Assembly (NCBI GenBank): GCA_029216955.1
Contig: JANAVB010044017.1
Coordinates: 4,920,234-4,984,233, forward strand
Direction: 5' to 3'
From: Iris pallida
Taxonomy: Eukaryota; Streptophyta; Magnoliopsida; Asparagales; Iridaceae
DNA: 64,000 nucleotides
This document shows positions 46,441 to 58,812 of this stretch, piece after piece. The notes beneath the pieces are model-generated. The model was not told the origin of the DNA. It saw only the letters and a list, made by a program, of their open reading frames with translations, and did no database searches. The position numbers were made by a program, and so were the translations under genes. The first letter of the stretch is position 1. Each line of letters opens with the position of its first letter.

Positions 46441-47971
46441 CTATTTCTCATTTCTATTCCTTGCTTGAAAAATTCTAGACGTCTAGAAGACTTCTTCTCA
46501 ATGTCAATCAATTCCTTAAGCAAGAAATTTGCAGTGAAGCTTCAACATTAAAAATCTTCCAGACGGGAGAGCCCCTGTGGTAAAGCCTCTGTTAGCTGAG
46601 GTTTAGGTTAATCATATCCTCGGTCCAAATATGAATTACATGAGGAATGATTGAGTTTAAAATGTTAAATTTGTTGATTTTACCCTGAGAATGATCTCTT
46701 TTTGGCTATCAATTCATAGAATAGCGTTCAAATCGGTTACTTGACTCGATTAACCATCTTGATTAACATAGTTGACTTTGATTGCAGAGACACTGAACAA
46801 TTCAGTCCAACTTGTAGAATACATATCCCAAACTTGTGAATTCAGACCCTGTATTGCATCACCTCTTTGTTATGTGAGCATGTACATGGTATGGAGTCAG
46901 AGTTCTAAACATCATATAAATGTCTCCATCATATGAACGTAGAAAGGGTCACATGTAGGAGAATAGTTCTCAACAAGTGGTCACAAATATACTATGAGGT
47001 AAGGTCCCCATCTTCCTTTGGATGAGGTTTTGAATTACAAGAAATGATCCAATACCATTTTTAAAATATCATGCAACTTATATCCCAAATGATATAAAAA
47101 CAAGGTGTCTAAACAGATGCTGACTGAGAAAGATGCCTTGAACAATGAGGAACATAACATATAAAAAGAATAATAAGAAAACGCTGTTGTATATCATTTT
47201 ATAATATATAATTTGTATGGTGTTAAAGTTATGTTTACGGTCCGATATAGTGATTTTATTACTCTTCTTCTTGTATTACAGTTATGGCAACACAATGATC
47301 TAGTGTGTACTTAGTCTTCCTTGCTCCCTTTATGATCCCTTAATGACACTAGCCAGTGCTGAGTGTAAATGATGTGTGTACTCTTAGACATTTTGTGTTA
47401 AATATGCAATTTTTTACTCAAAGCTTGCAGCAATATGCTAAGTCTTTCGATTTTCCACAAGTAAACACAATAGAGGAAATTTGTGCAAGCATAAAGTAAA
47501 GAGAAGCCTATACACATGCAAAAGTCAATTATCTGTCATTGCTGTGCTATATTCTCCTAAATGATCAATACAGTGGCAGTGAGTTGTGTGATCCTCATCG
47601 TTCTCTTGAATCTGTTCCAACCATGTATCTCTTATGGTATTCAACTTGAGTCAAATGGATCAATACCTTAATCACAAATGTCAGCAGCAACCATGTGTAC
47701 TAGAAGAGATGATGCAGGATAACAGTTTATTAGACAAACATTAGCATCTTCCCTTGTCAACAGGTGCAAAATTCATATATAAAAGTAAATCATGAACACA
47801 GCCATAGTAAACAAAGATAAATATATATGCTGAAATGTTTACAAGCTACTTGCAAACAAAAAAGACATCAAATAAAATTATTGCTGCCAATATGTAGAAT
47901 AATAATAATCAAATTTATGATGCAAACTTGTAGAACTTTAAGGATGGAAGAATTAGAAGAGGATTTCAAAC

Positions 47972-48189
47972 CTGTAGATAGTCATAAAAATCTCTGGCAC
48001 CGTTCCTATAAGAGATCCCCAAATGTAAGGGCAGTATTTAACCTTTGTAGCTACAGCTGCATAATTGAATATAATATATGGAAAAGGAGAAATCCTAAGT
48101 AAGGCAACGGCACGGAACTGATGAAACCAATCTCCTTCTCCAGCTAATCTTACAATTTCTGCTTTACTTGGCCATTTCTCCAACCATGT
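47972..48189 (-). pseudogene. Captured VTT-domain (TVP38/TMEM64-like) gene, exon 2 of 2 seen
   Basis: The exon is bounded by GCAG at its start and a GTTTGA donor at its end. It encodes [39 protein letters not shown] and [18 protein letters not shown], the conserved second half of the VTT (SNARE-associated Golgi, DedA-like) membrane domain in plants. The reading frame is open and joins exon 48292-48528 in phase. Family members sit in the ER/Golgi system; this fragment lacks the rest of the gene. Confidence 0.85.
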
Positions 48190-48291
48190 CTGCTTAGTTA
48201 TCACCAAACATTTTGGATAAATGATTGAAAATCAAGAAAACTGTATATTCTGATAGAAGACAGAAGATATGACATTTGTGTACTTTCTCAC

Positions 48292-48528
48292 ATGTATTCT
48301 ATGCTGAAGGAGAGAACCGATGAAAAATGGTAACGACATGCCAACGCTTATTGCTCCCATAATTAGCAGATAGCCATATCCATAACCAAATGTCATCCCA
48401 GCTATCCACATGCAAGGTGCAGATGGTAAAAGCAGAGCAGGAAATACTGCAATGCAAGCAAAAAGTAATAATCCAAGAACGGGGGTGCTGAATGTCATCC
48501 TTTCCCAATTTAATATTGGTAAAACCAC
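48292..48528 (-). pseudogene. Captured VTT-domain (TVP38/TMEM64-like) gene, exon 1 of 2 seen
   Basis: The exon has a TTTTGCAG acceptor, a GTGAGAAAG donor and an open frame of 79 codons. It encodes LPILNWERMTFSTPVLGLLL, PALLLPSAPCMWIAGMTFGY and SVGMSLPFFIGSLLQ, which is typical of the first half of the plant VTT domain. The hydrophobic segments are intact. No N-terminal exon of this family was recognised upstream. Confidence 0.88.
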
Positions 48529-49350
48529 CTGCAAAATTTATTTTCTAGTTACAAATAGATAGAATAAGTTTAATTAGTATGGACGGATGAAAACAATTCA
48601 CCCTTGTCATACTTTGCACATTCAGCTCATTTGGTTGCAAAGTATGGAAAGAAGATGAAAAAGCAACCCACGATAAAAAATATATCAGAATTTCCTTTCA
48701 CACCGTCTCCTTGTACAGTTTAGATTATTAAAAAAGGGTATGATCACATCTTAAGACGGTTGGTGAAATATTGGCATGAACAAGAACAAAAAATCATCTC
48801 TCGAAGTGTTTGGATGGAAAACTAAAATCACAATTTACTAAAGTTTACTTTCCATGCCTTCTTGGAACTTGGACTCCAAGTCAATACTTTCCAATGGGGA
48901 AAAACACAAGAAAGGTGACTTCACATGAAATCAGTAGTTTTGTCCAAAGCAATATCTAATAAAGATGGCAAACGACATGAATGCCTACGATTAGAGGTAA
49001 GTGTCTGACACTGATACTCAACTAAAACTAAAAGGAATATTTTGATGGACAACTTAGATGCTCCTCTAACTATCACAACCCTTAGTCAAATTAACCATTA
49101 TCCGCATAGAAATCGATGTACCATCTAACTATCACAACCCTCAGTCAGTGTAGATTCCTATGCAGGTACGTCACATTCTCTTGGGCGACATGGCTTTATA
49201 ATCGATCACAAGGCCGAGAGGATACCTATACCTTTGAGCTGAACTAGAAGAACACTACTTGGAGACCTATCAGGGAGATACGATTCCCCATCCAAAGAAG
49301 CCAGACAAAAAATAAATAGTCCAAGTCTTCTACCAATGTCCCGAGCATGA

Positions 49351-49491
<141 letters not shown>

Positions 49492-49585
49492 TGATGAAAA
49501 TCAATTATATTGCAAATAGAGTCTGCTTTATATGTGCATTGTCTAAATGTTTGTGTGAACTTTTAATTTTTTTTAGTTATTACTT

Positions 49586-49587
<2 letters not shown>

Positions 49588-49629
<42 letters not shown>
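49588..49629. repeat. (AT)n microsatellite in CACTA-B
   Basis: About 42 bases of alternating TA. Confidence 0.95.
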
Positions 49630-49631
<2 letters not shown>

Positions 49632-50035
49632 CTTACAACTAAGATGAAGAAGGCATCTGTAGGACTATCCGAAACATGCAATTATAGATATTATTGAAGT
49701 CTAATGAATAAAATATGTTTATAGACATGTTTTCATGTGTACAAGTGTATCCATATTGTACCCATATCTAAGTTTTCTACAACTACCAATATTTTGTCCC
49801 TACGCAAATCAATCCCATGTGTATGCAACCCAGGTTGAAACTAATCTTTGCAATTTCCACTGCATTTACAAATATAAAAAATGATGTTGTATTGTCATAT
49901 ATGAAATGGTAAAGAACAAAAGCATAACAATGCAAAAATATATTTATAGGAAAAATATACATGTGCAAGTCCCTAGGAAATGTGAAAAACAATTTTCACA
50001 TGATACAGATTAGATGATGTTAAACAAAAAAGTAC

Positions 50036-50185
50036 CTTTGTAAAGTTTGCCACGGATAAATCTGTGCCTCGAAGATCAGCATCTGAATGATTAGCACTTG
50101 AAAACTCACAATCCTTCCAATACCTAATCCCACAAGCATTATAAAGTGACAGCAAAAATCCTCCAAACAAATATAAAACCCACAA
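50036..50185 (-). pseudogene. Exon-like fragment with pentapeptide-like repeats
   Basis: The minus strand encodes a hydrophobic start and then KDCEFSSANHSDADLRGTDL, SVANFTK, ended by a GTAC donor. F/H/L/L/F recur every fifth residue (A-D-L-R-G type), as in pentapeptide-repeat proteins. The sequence is too short for a firm family call. It could be the first exon of a second captured gene, or upstream sequence of the VTT gene. Confidence 0.35.
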
Positions 50186-50370
50186 TTAAAAACCTAGCTC
50201 GAAATCGAAATCTATAGGTCCCTCTAAAATTGCAGTCAATGGTAAGATCTAGTGGATCGGAGGAAAAAATGGTCTCACCATGAGTCTATCTAGCGATCCT
50301 CCAAGCAAGGGAACTTGGTGGTCTGGAAATCGACATAGCTCTTCAAGGCGTCGCCACCGCAGCTCGCACT

Positions 50371-51033
50371 AGTGTTTCATGAGTCGATTTGTTTTTATAT
50401 CACCGTCCTTACCGTCGTTCAACTTGTATACAATGTTCCCCGCGTTAAGAAAAACTTCCAAAGAATCAACAATCCACTTCCTCTCTACCTCAAATTCGTC
50501 ACTCCTGCAACACCTCAACAAATCCTATACTTTTGTCTTTTTCCTTTACCACTCCTCATGAACTCTACCACCGATACTTCTCTCTCCTCAAAATCCTTCG
50601 TCTCCCGAAAGTCCGTCGCCCCCGCCAAGCAGCTCCACGCCCGTCTCCTCCTCTCTGGCCTCGGCACCGACGTCCACCTTGCTACAAAGCTAGTCAACCT
50701 CTACACCGTAGCCGCCGACAACAGCCACCACCACCACCTCCACCTCTCCGCACGCCAACTGTTCGAACAAATCCTAAACACCACCACCACCACCACAACG
50801 CCATCGTCCTGCACCACCGCCTTCTCGACCTCGGCCTCCTGCCCGACAACTTCACCTTCCCCTTCGTCCTCAAGGCCTGCTTCGCCCTCTCTGCCATCGA
50901 CACAGGCAGGGACGTCCACGAGATGGCCGTACGCACCGGCTGGGACTCCGACGTCTTCGTCGCCGCGGGGCTCATCGACATGTCCGAACACTCCTAACTC
51001 ATCAGATCTATAGATCTCGACTCATGAAACACT
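50371..51033. repeat. 17-bp perfect inverted repeats flanking the PPR fragment
   Basis: AGTGTTTCATGAGTCGA at 50371-50387 recurs as its reverse complement at 51017-51033. The PPR-derived sequence fills the 629 bases between them. Confidence 0.9.
50560..50997 (+). pseudogene. Captured PPR protein fragment (PLS type), frameshifted
   Basis: In the first frame the sequence reads AKQLHARLLLSGLGTDVHLA TKLVNLY and ARQLFEQI. It then passes through a (CCA)n run and continues in a second frame with LLDLGLLPDNFTFPFVLKAC, GRDVHEMAVRTGWDSDVFVA and GLIDM, after which homology stops. These are standard repeats of plant organellar RNA-binding PPR proteins. The frame changes within the (CCA)n tract at about 50775-50810. 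It has high GC, unlike the surrounding CACTA-B sequence, which supports recent capture from a host gene. Confidence 0.85.
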
Positions 51034-53145
51034 CTCTCTCTCTCTCTCTCTCAAACTTGAGATCGATGCTCCGCTCCGATTTAATCTTGGAGAGAGGGAA
51101 AGAGAAGTATAGGGTTTAGAGACAGATGAGAGGAGGGAAAGGGAAAAAATCGTGGAGGGAAACAATGAAAAATGAAAATTTATGAGAGAAAAAGGGAGAA
51201 AATATTTTAGTAACGATTTTTGTTTTATTGTCACGGTAATTACTGTTGCAAGTCAGTAACGATATTAACTGTTACAAATTGATAAAAAAAAAAGTGTTAC
51301 AAAATGTCTATTTTGGTGTAGTGATCCCAATATTCGTCGTACGGGGTCCGAGTCGTTCAGCAAAGCCATCCTACGACAACTCACATTCATCCAATACTCG
51401 ACATGAACATATCACTCGTTTATCGAGCCATTTCGTATAGTCTATCTCTTCGAACACGTTCGACATAATCCGCCTATCAATCCTTTTCGAATCAAACACG
51501 CTATGACACAAATTTGTCGCTAACCAAAATTTCACATTCCACATTCCCTAAGTCATCTATTCCAATTCACGTAATCGATCACAAGGTCGTCTGACTTAAC
51601 AATATGTTGCGCCCCGATCTCACGCGAGTCAGATTATCCACGGTGGGCATGAATCACCATGCACATTCCCACGGGATAATTATCCTCATCGGGACGTAAC
51701 TCTTGTTTTGCGTCTAGACTAATTCATTTTCGATGCACGGATTAGACCTACTCAATCCTCAAGTTTATTTCATTCATCAATCGCAAGTCCTAACATCTTC
51801 ACATTTTTCTTCGCATCAAACCGACAAGTCGAGACAATCAAAGTTGCCGCATCCTGATTTTCCGAGTTCGATCATTCCCGCAACATGAATCACCATGTCA
51901 ACGCTCACGCGGAACGATCTCCCCAAATTCGACGCAACGCATGTACGAGGCTAGAGTTGCGCTCGCGCAAGACAAGATCATCGACGTTGTGGTTATCCGC
52001 ATAACCATCAAGACACGATCACTTTCATCCAACGTTCATCTCGATCAAAATCCTAAGTATCGCATCCAACCGAACAATAATACTTACACGATCGTCATTC
52101 GTCGAATTAGAGTGCCCCCGAGTTATCGCATGTCGATCTTTGATACGCCTCAATACCATCGATGATATGCGTAACCTGACGATCTTCCTTTGCAACAAAT
52201 TTTGAGTCGTACGAATGATGCCATCGTTCGACTGGATAATCTCCTCGACATTCAATTCAAGTTCGATTATTATCCCTCGAATCATTCACAACATCAAATT
52301 CCTCAAACCCAAATTCGTGTAACCATCAAAATCAAACCCTTCATGCACGTTGACTACTTGTCGTGCTAACTTTTTGTGTACGATCCGTATCAATTTCCTC
52401 GATCAAGTCATCCATTCGTGCACCCTAACTTTTCTTCGATTCGATTTTACCTACTCAATCATCTTCACGTTTCATACTTGCGCAGTCCTCAATCCCGTGC
52501 ACGTTCTGTGCACGTCAATTTCTAGGTTGTTCGAATCCACTTATCAAACTTCATGACAACAACTCACTCAATCTAAGGCTTTGCATATGTGCTACGCTTG
52601 CTTGTTAGACTCATCGACACCCCGAATCCTCAATCGATCGACATCCCTGAGGCTATCGCATACACCACTCAGGGATGAAGTCATTCAACAAATCCTCAAT
52701 ACTATCGTTCGAATCAAAATCGACTTCTTCAAATTTTTCCGTTCGAACCATTCCTCGAATTCCAAGCACGCTCACCTATATCGCATCGACGATATCGTCA
52801 TTCGATAACACCCCTATCGATAGTCATCTTACTATACTCAATCGAGTTCAACTCATTCTTGCTCGACGCTATTCAATTCTCGCACTCGACTTTTCTAAGG
52901 TCGACGCAATTTTAGTGTATATGCCCAGCCCGACTTAGCCAACCGTGCTTACGCGAACCATCTTTTTATTTTGTTATCAAAAACTGTTCGCCTACGTTTT
53001 GCAAATTATTTAGACTTATTGTATGGACATCCCGTGGGACATTTGAGAGAGAGCGCACCAATGATTTCAACTTTGCAGAAGCAATATAGTTTGCGGAAAC
53101 AACGAGTTAAAGAATTCAATCGATAGTCAAAGGACGTAAAGCCGT

Positions 53146-53157
53146 GCTCTGATACCA
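53146..53157 (-). other. Primer-binding site for tRNA-iMet (LARD, internal B)
   Basis: The minus strand reads TGGTATCAGAGC, three bases from LTR-3. Confidence 0.95.
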
Positions 53158-53160
53158 TTA

Positions 53161-55476
53161 TGTCACGCCCCGCTCCCGTGGGAGCAATCGTCCTCGCTAA
53201 GGCGTGATGCCGCACGAGCCTAGATTGCGCTCATGCAAGGCGGGTTCCATAACGGCCGATTCCAGCGGCTGCGACGGGATCGTCGCACAGAAGTCCCCAG
53301 CAGAGACATTGAATAATAGCAGCGAAATTTTAGAACAAACACAAGTTATTCAAAAGAAGTTCGTTATTGATATTGAAACATTGATTACAATGGGGCGCAA
53401 GGCCAATATTACAAGTCTCTCAAGCTCACTCAAGCTCACTCATCTCACATTACAAGTCGCTTAGCTCTCTCTCATCTCTCAATACAAGTCTCGAACCTGC
53501 GGAAGCTTTGGAAGACGACGTCCATACATTATGTCCTGTATAAGTCTTGACTCCATGCAGCCACATGCTTCGAATCGCCAAGGAACTCCGTGCCTCAACG
53601 CATCCAAGCGAGCTCCGCGCCACGAGCTTCTACCTGTGCCTGCACATGTAAACTATGTGGGTGTCAGTACTCAACTGTACTGGTGGAATGAGCTCCTCGC
53701 CCACCCATACAAACCCAACACGTTTGATTTACTTTGTGTAACATAGTCACTTGTTATCAATTGTCTTTCTAGTCTTGCCTTAGGATTATTTTAGGACCGA
53801 CGCCTTGGCCTATTTCGTGTCTTTAGACCATCCCGTGCTTGCAACATCAACGTTAACTCAAGTCGTGTTTGTCTTACGGCCCAAAATCAGAGACGCAACT
53901 ACGCGATGGGGCTCCATTTTCGTGTGACCGTGCTTTAAACCTTTGCTGAGGCCGTGCCTCGCAACTCAAATCATAAGACTCAATCATATCGCTACCTTGC
54001 GGCCATTGCCGCCTCGCGGCCCTTGATACTTTGACCACCAACTGACCCAATCAAGACTTGTGGGCTAAGTGCCACTCGACCGACTTTGCCTTGCGGCATT
54101 CCTGACTTAAACTCAAGACAACTCAAACCATAACTTATGCAACTTACATGCCAACAACTTAAGACCAACGTCGCATTTCGTGCCGTAGCACGTCGCCTAT
54201 GTTGATGCCAAATCTTAGGACCAAAACTTGTGTTCTAACTGTACACACATCCAACTGACTCAATCCAAACGCACACACGCGGATTCTCGCCTGTGCCGAC
54301 CCATCTATATGAATAGGTCACTAACATCACAAGCTATCCTGGACTATAGCCTTGCCATTCGGCGACCCTTTCAGCGCGAGTAGCTAGCCCCGCTGAAAGT
54401 TCCCGAATGACCCGAGCGGTTCGTCCAGCTACGGCTATACCTGTTTCCCTCCGGAACGACGCGGTCCCATGGCGCCCAGGGTTGCCGCTCGTGGAAACTC
54501 CTCCTTGTCGACAAGTTGCCCAATGACCATGCAAGACTCGACACAAACTGACGTCTCACACAGTCATTCCTCTTCCAATGTTACCATCTCTTTCAAAACC
54601 AATATCAAACCTTCTATCATTTGCGACCCCTCGACGACCCACGGTCGCAAGCATTCTTTCTATCATTTGAGACCCCTCAACGACCCACGGTCGCGAGCAT
54701 TCTTTCCATGTTACCATATCATTTCATTCAACTCAATGCCTATTCAATAGTTCTTTCTCCAAAACACATTCAATCAACCGTGGTTCATGCCCTAAACACT
54801 AAGTCCGTGCATCGTGCCTCAAACCGACTTCCGATAGCCTAACATAACTTGCCTGACTTAAACGCACAACGACTCGACGGACAAAAGCTGCGTCAAGCCT
54901 CGCATAGCGGAAACGTGCCGCGCATGCGTTCGACTTCTGAACGACCAAGTCATTTGGGCGCCTAGACTTATATCATAAGCCGTACAACGCAACTCAACAC
55001 ATGGGACAAGCCAAGGCTATGCCAAGCCTTAGACGATAGGACCGTGCATGCTTTATGAAGCAATTATACGGGCGACGCCTACGACTTAGGCTACGATCAT
55101 GACTTTGCCTACTCAATCAACTTTCCTTCTCCCAAGCCACGGGACGAAGGACCGAGTGTAATTTTTAAAGCACGCCGTGCATCAACTCTAAGCCGACCGT
55201 TGGACCTTTCCATATTCTAACTCAATTCAAACCGTCGGGATTATTCCCTTTAGCTATGTGGATTCGTCTATTTTATTATCAAGCCTACTTGTGCAAGTTG
55301 AAAATATGCGATTTATTATGTGAAGGCTAAGATGAGGCAAGTTCACCGAAACTACCCCACCTAAGCGAGCGATCGCCCCGACCGAGCGATGTCTCCGAGT
55401 AACCGTTGCAAGGCTAAGTCCGAACGGCGTTAGCGTTCCGATTCCTCCGATTGACTGAGCGGAACTGGGCACTACA
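53161..55476 (-). mobile_element. LARD compound LTR-3 (outer, 5' side)
   Basis: The minus strand starts TGTAGTGCCCAGTTCCGC at 55476 and ends GCGGGGCGTGACA at 53161. It is very similar to LTR-1 and LTR-2. The five bases to its right (TTCCC) equal the five bases to the left of LTR-1. Confidence 0.92.
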
Positions 55477-58348
55477 TTCCCCGCCCCGACATGGCATGTA
55501 AGAAGGATGATAAGATATGAAAAGAAATTCATGATGTGTTATCCGTGTAACGAGCGTGTCAAGAATCAAGTATTATATAACTGAACAGTGTAATACAATA
55601 ATTAACAATATTGGAAACAAACAATAAATATACTCGTCTAGTGTCCTGAACTGTTGATACGGAGTTGATACCAAGTATGGGTCCAGGTAACCTATTTATA
55701 ACATTATATTGTCAATAGATGATCCAAACAAAAATAACACTTCCATTGGTCCTTGGCTTCATGGTCAATTTTACTCTATTTGGTTTCCAAGTTAGGTAGG
55801 TTTAATATTGCATTACTATTACCTACTAGATACATGTCACCATTGGCAACTTAATAGTTTTGCCTACTTTCCTACCTCAACCAAAACTTGAATTCATGGG
55901 CACACCCTTATACACACAACCCTGGACCTTACTCCCTAATCTAGACACCCCAACTACTCACCTAAACTTTGCAAGTGAAAACATCCCATGATCATGTTCA
56001 TCACTTATAGCTCCTAGGACAGTATAATTTTCCTATTACCTAAGCATGTAACCTACAGTACCCCATACTCTAACCCTTCCATATCCAACCCCTGTTAACT
56101 ATATTCCCATCATACCTGTATGTATAATTTATTGTAAACATTAGTGTCACTCCTCCACTACTTAGCTGATACTGCACTTTACCTTTTATACAATAGGTTG
56201 CTTCACCAACCCAAACTTAAATACACTTCACTCACAGGTCTTCCTCTTAATGTCTGTAATATGCAGAGCATAGGCTGCTAAATGCTGAATATATGAAGGT
56301 ATGTCTTTGTTTGTAGCTTACAATGGCAGACCAAGTACTGACCATGCCTATGTGTTACATACATCCACACATTGGCAGACCAAGTGCTGACCATGCCTAT
56401 GTGTTACACCCACACACCCTATTATCTACAGTTAAGGACTAATACCTATTTCACATGTCACATATTCCCTAAGTTCAATGCAATTATGTATCAACACAAC
56501 CATATAAGTGGTTTCCTCCAAGGTAACTTGCTGATACACACGTACAAGTATTAATTATCACCTATAGACTAATGCCTCTTTCTATGCACATATGTGCATT
56601 TCAGTTAATGATGCAAGGAGCCTACTGTTGCATATATACTTGTACACTGGAATATTCCCTAACCATGTAATTTCCTACAGACTATATATATACTTGCCTC
56701 CCTAATGGACATGGCCTAGTGCTACATATCCTAGGCATACAATTACTTAGTACAGGTTTTTCCCATTACTGTACACACACATGCACTACCTATTTGCTGA
56801 TGCAACATGCCCTATTGGTTCTACACTCTTCTACTTGTTAGGATATCGTACTTTCCTTCTTAGATTTCTACATGAACAAGCGTATAATCATATCTATAAT
56901 TTAGGTAGAGCTTTCAATGGTTTACCTACTAAATACCCTCACCTTGTCCAGGTACTATACCCATAGACATACATGGGACTAGATGCCCAATGGTACAGTA
57001 ATCTGTACCCCTATCCAATTTCCAGGAACTAATGTTCTCTCTCTGTGTTCAATCCATACCTCCCAACCAGACCAATGCCTGAAACTGCTACATAAAGCCT
57101 AACCTGCGCATAAGTACTCCTACCCCCCCAAGGATTGGTTACCTTTTGAACTTATGAGTGCATACGGGTACTGATACTTAACTACTTTATCCATGTGGAT
57201 CTTCTAATAACACTGGCTGTTACCCTTACCCCGAAATTATGCATTCCAACAGTATGTGCAGACTATACACACATAAGGTGTGGCCTTTGTCCTTGTTTAG
57301 GACTGACACGCAATTTTTATATCCCCTACTAGGCAACCTATTAATATTTTTGGTTCTTGTATTATATCCCAAGTCTTCTTCCTAGTGCACAGATATCACC
57401 CCATATTTGCCCTCCTGTGCATATGCACAAGTGCTACCCAATTCTTGACTTCCCACAAGACCTCTGTACCACCTACCTATACATGTGGATATCCATATAC
57501 CCGACATTGGCCACCCTTTGGTACTCCAATAGCCAATGCTCTGTTACCTACACAGGATCTGATACATAGGTAATTCTACCCATATGACTATATTCCTAGC
57601 CAAACAGGGGTTCTTATTGCCATTAAGAAAACTCCTTGTCATATGCCATGTACCAATCCAATCCAACTCTGGTTCGTCTCATCCTCTTTGATACCCACAC
57701 GCGCATACATGGCTTACACAACACTATATTAGTCTACCCCTACCTGTCGTTTGTTCAACACTGCAATCACATACCCACCCATTGGACGACCTGCTACCTA
57801 GACACCTTGGTAACCCAATATCTGCTACATAGATTGGTCATTGCTTACTTCTAATAATAGTTGGAAATCTAACTTCCTTTGTGGCAATTATACTAACAGT
57901 TGCACCATTAGTCTTACTGATTAAAGGAAAACAAGGTTGATTTGTTACCTATTTGCATGAGGCTCGAATGAGAGGATCACCACGAAACAGATGAAGACTA
58001 TCCTGAGGGAATCCAAGATCCTGTGATATGGAACGGCTTCGTATGCTGCATGAGGGTTTTAGAGGAAGGATCAGTCATCCCCTTCTTTATATACTAGATT
58101 GGATAAGTTCGAGTATTAGAGAGATTAGGAGGAAAACGATTTGAATTTGAAACGAATTCAAATTCAATGAAGGTTTAGGTAGTCGATCAGAACAGGGCTT
58201 TGAATATTGAAGTTTCTCACTAAAACCCCTCTAAAGTGTGATTTTACAAAACCCCCTTCCCTTTCCATGTTTAACTTAATAGATATTTATATACTAATCT
58301 ATAAAATTCATAACAATTAAAAAATAACTATTGGCACGAGGGTTTACA
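55477..58348 (-). mobile_element. TE3 5' LTR, segment 3 (U3 start)
   Basis: The minus strand starts TGTAAACCCTCGTGCC at 58348 and matches 8762-8373 for about 385 bases, with a TATA box at 58085-58093. It then continues with CT/AT-rich sequence to the TTCCC duplication. A leader ending GCAAATAG followed by GTAAC (about 57948) resembles the exon-intron border in the TE4 LTR. Small frames (56372-57854) have no similarity that I recognise. Confidence 0.7.
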
Positions 58349-58657
58349 AAATCCATCTCAAGATCCTTTTGAGTCTCTATTAATTTAGTCCTCCTCCACC
58401 TGATAAGGATGATTTTAATAGCTCATTTAGAAGCCTAGAAGTTTTCAATGCATAGTTCGATGATTTCCTAAGCAAAATATTTATCTGGGCAATGTCATTA
58501 GTTTTACTATCTTCCCAGAATATTTAGCTACTCTCACTACTCTAGGATTTCATGATCTTGTTCAAATTGCTAACCCAATTTATTCCAAAGGTATACACAT
58601 GTTTTATTGCAATTTGCAACACTCTCATGGCACTATCTACTCATCTATATGTGGTAT
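58349..58657. other. Unassigned sequence between the TE3 LTR and CACTA-C
   Basis: The plus strand contains a partly open stretch (PPPPDKDDFNSSF, then SLEVFNA) with stops, possibly a remnant of a coding region. I cannot identify it. Confidence 0.3.
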
Positions 58658-58757
58658 CACTATAAGAAACATGGCTTTTCTTGACGGTTTTTATCCGTCA
58701 AGAAAGGGGTAACTTAACGGTTGCGGATCCGTCAAGTAGGCCGGAGTCAAGAGAAGT

Positions 58758-58812
58758 CCCCCCCTCCCCCCCCCCCCCCCCCCCCCCCCCCCACCCCCCT
58801 CCCCCCCTCTTT
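58758..58812. repeat. Poly-C tract, about 50 bp
   Basis: Nearly pure C, broken by single T and A bases, inside the CACTA-C subterminal region. Its exact length may be an assembly artefact. Confidence 0.8.

Noticed and set aside
47972..48528. A functional resident VTT-domain gene
   Set aside because: The exons lie inside a transposon bounded by terminal repeats, and the N-terminal and C-terminal exons of the family are not found around them.
56372..57854. Several plus-strand frames of 60-72 codons as small genes
   Set aside because: They are short, have no start context or similarity, and lie within the CT/AT-rich part of the proposed TE3 LTR.
57964..58348. A solo LTR of the TE3 family
   Set aside because: No target duplication closes it at 57963, and the sequence to the left is the expected continuation of the LTR that TE2 interrupts at 8372. 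I prefer it as the start of the TE3 5' LTR, though a fragment cannot be fully excluded.
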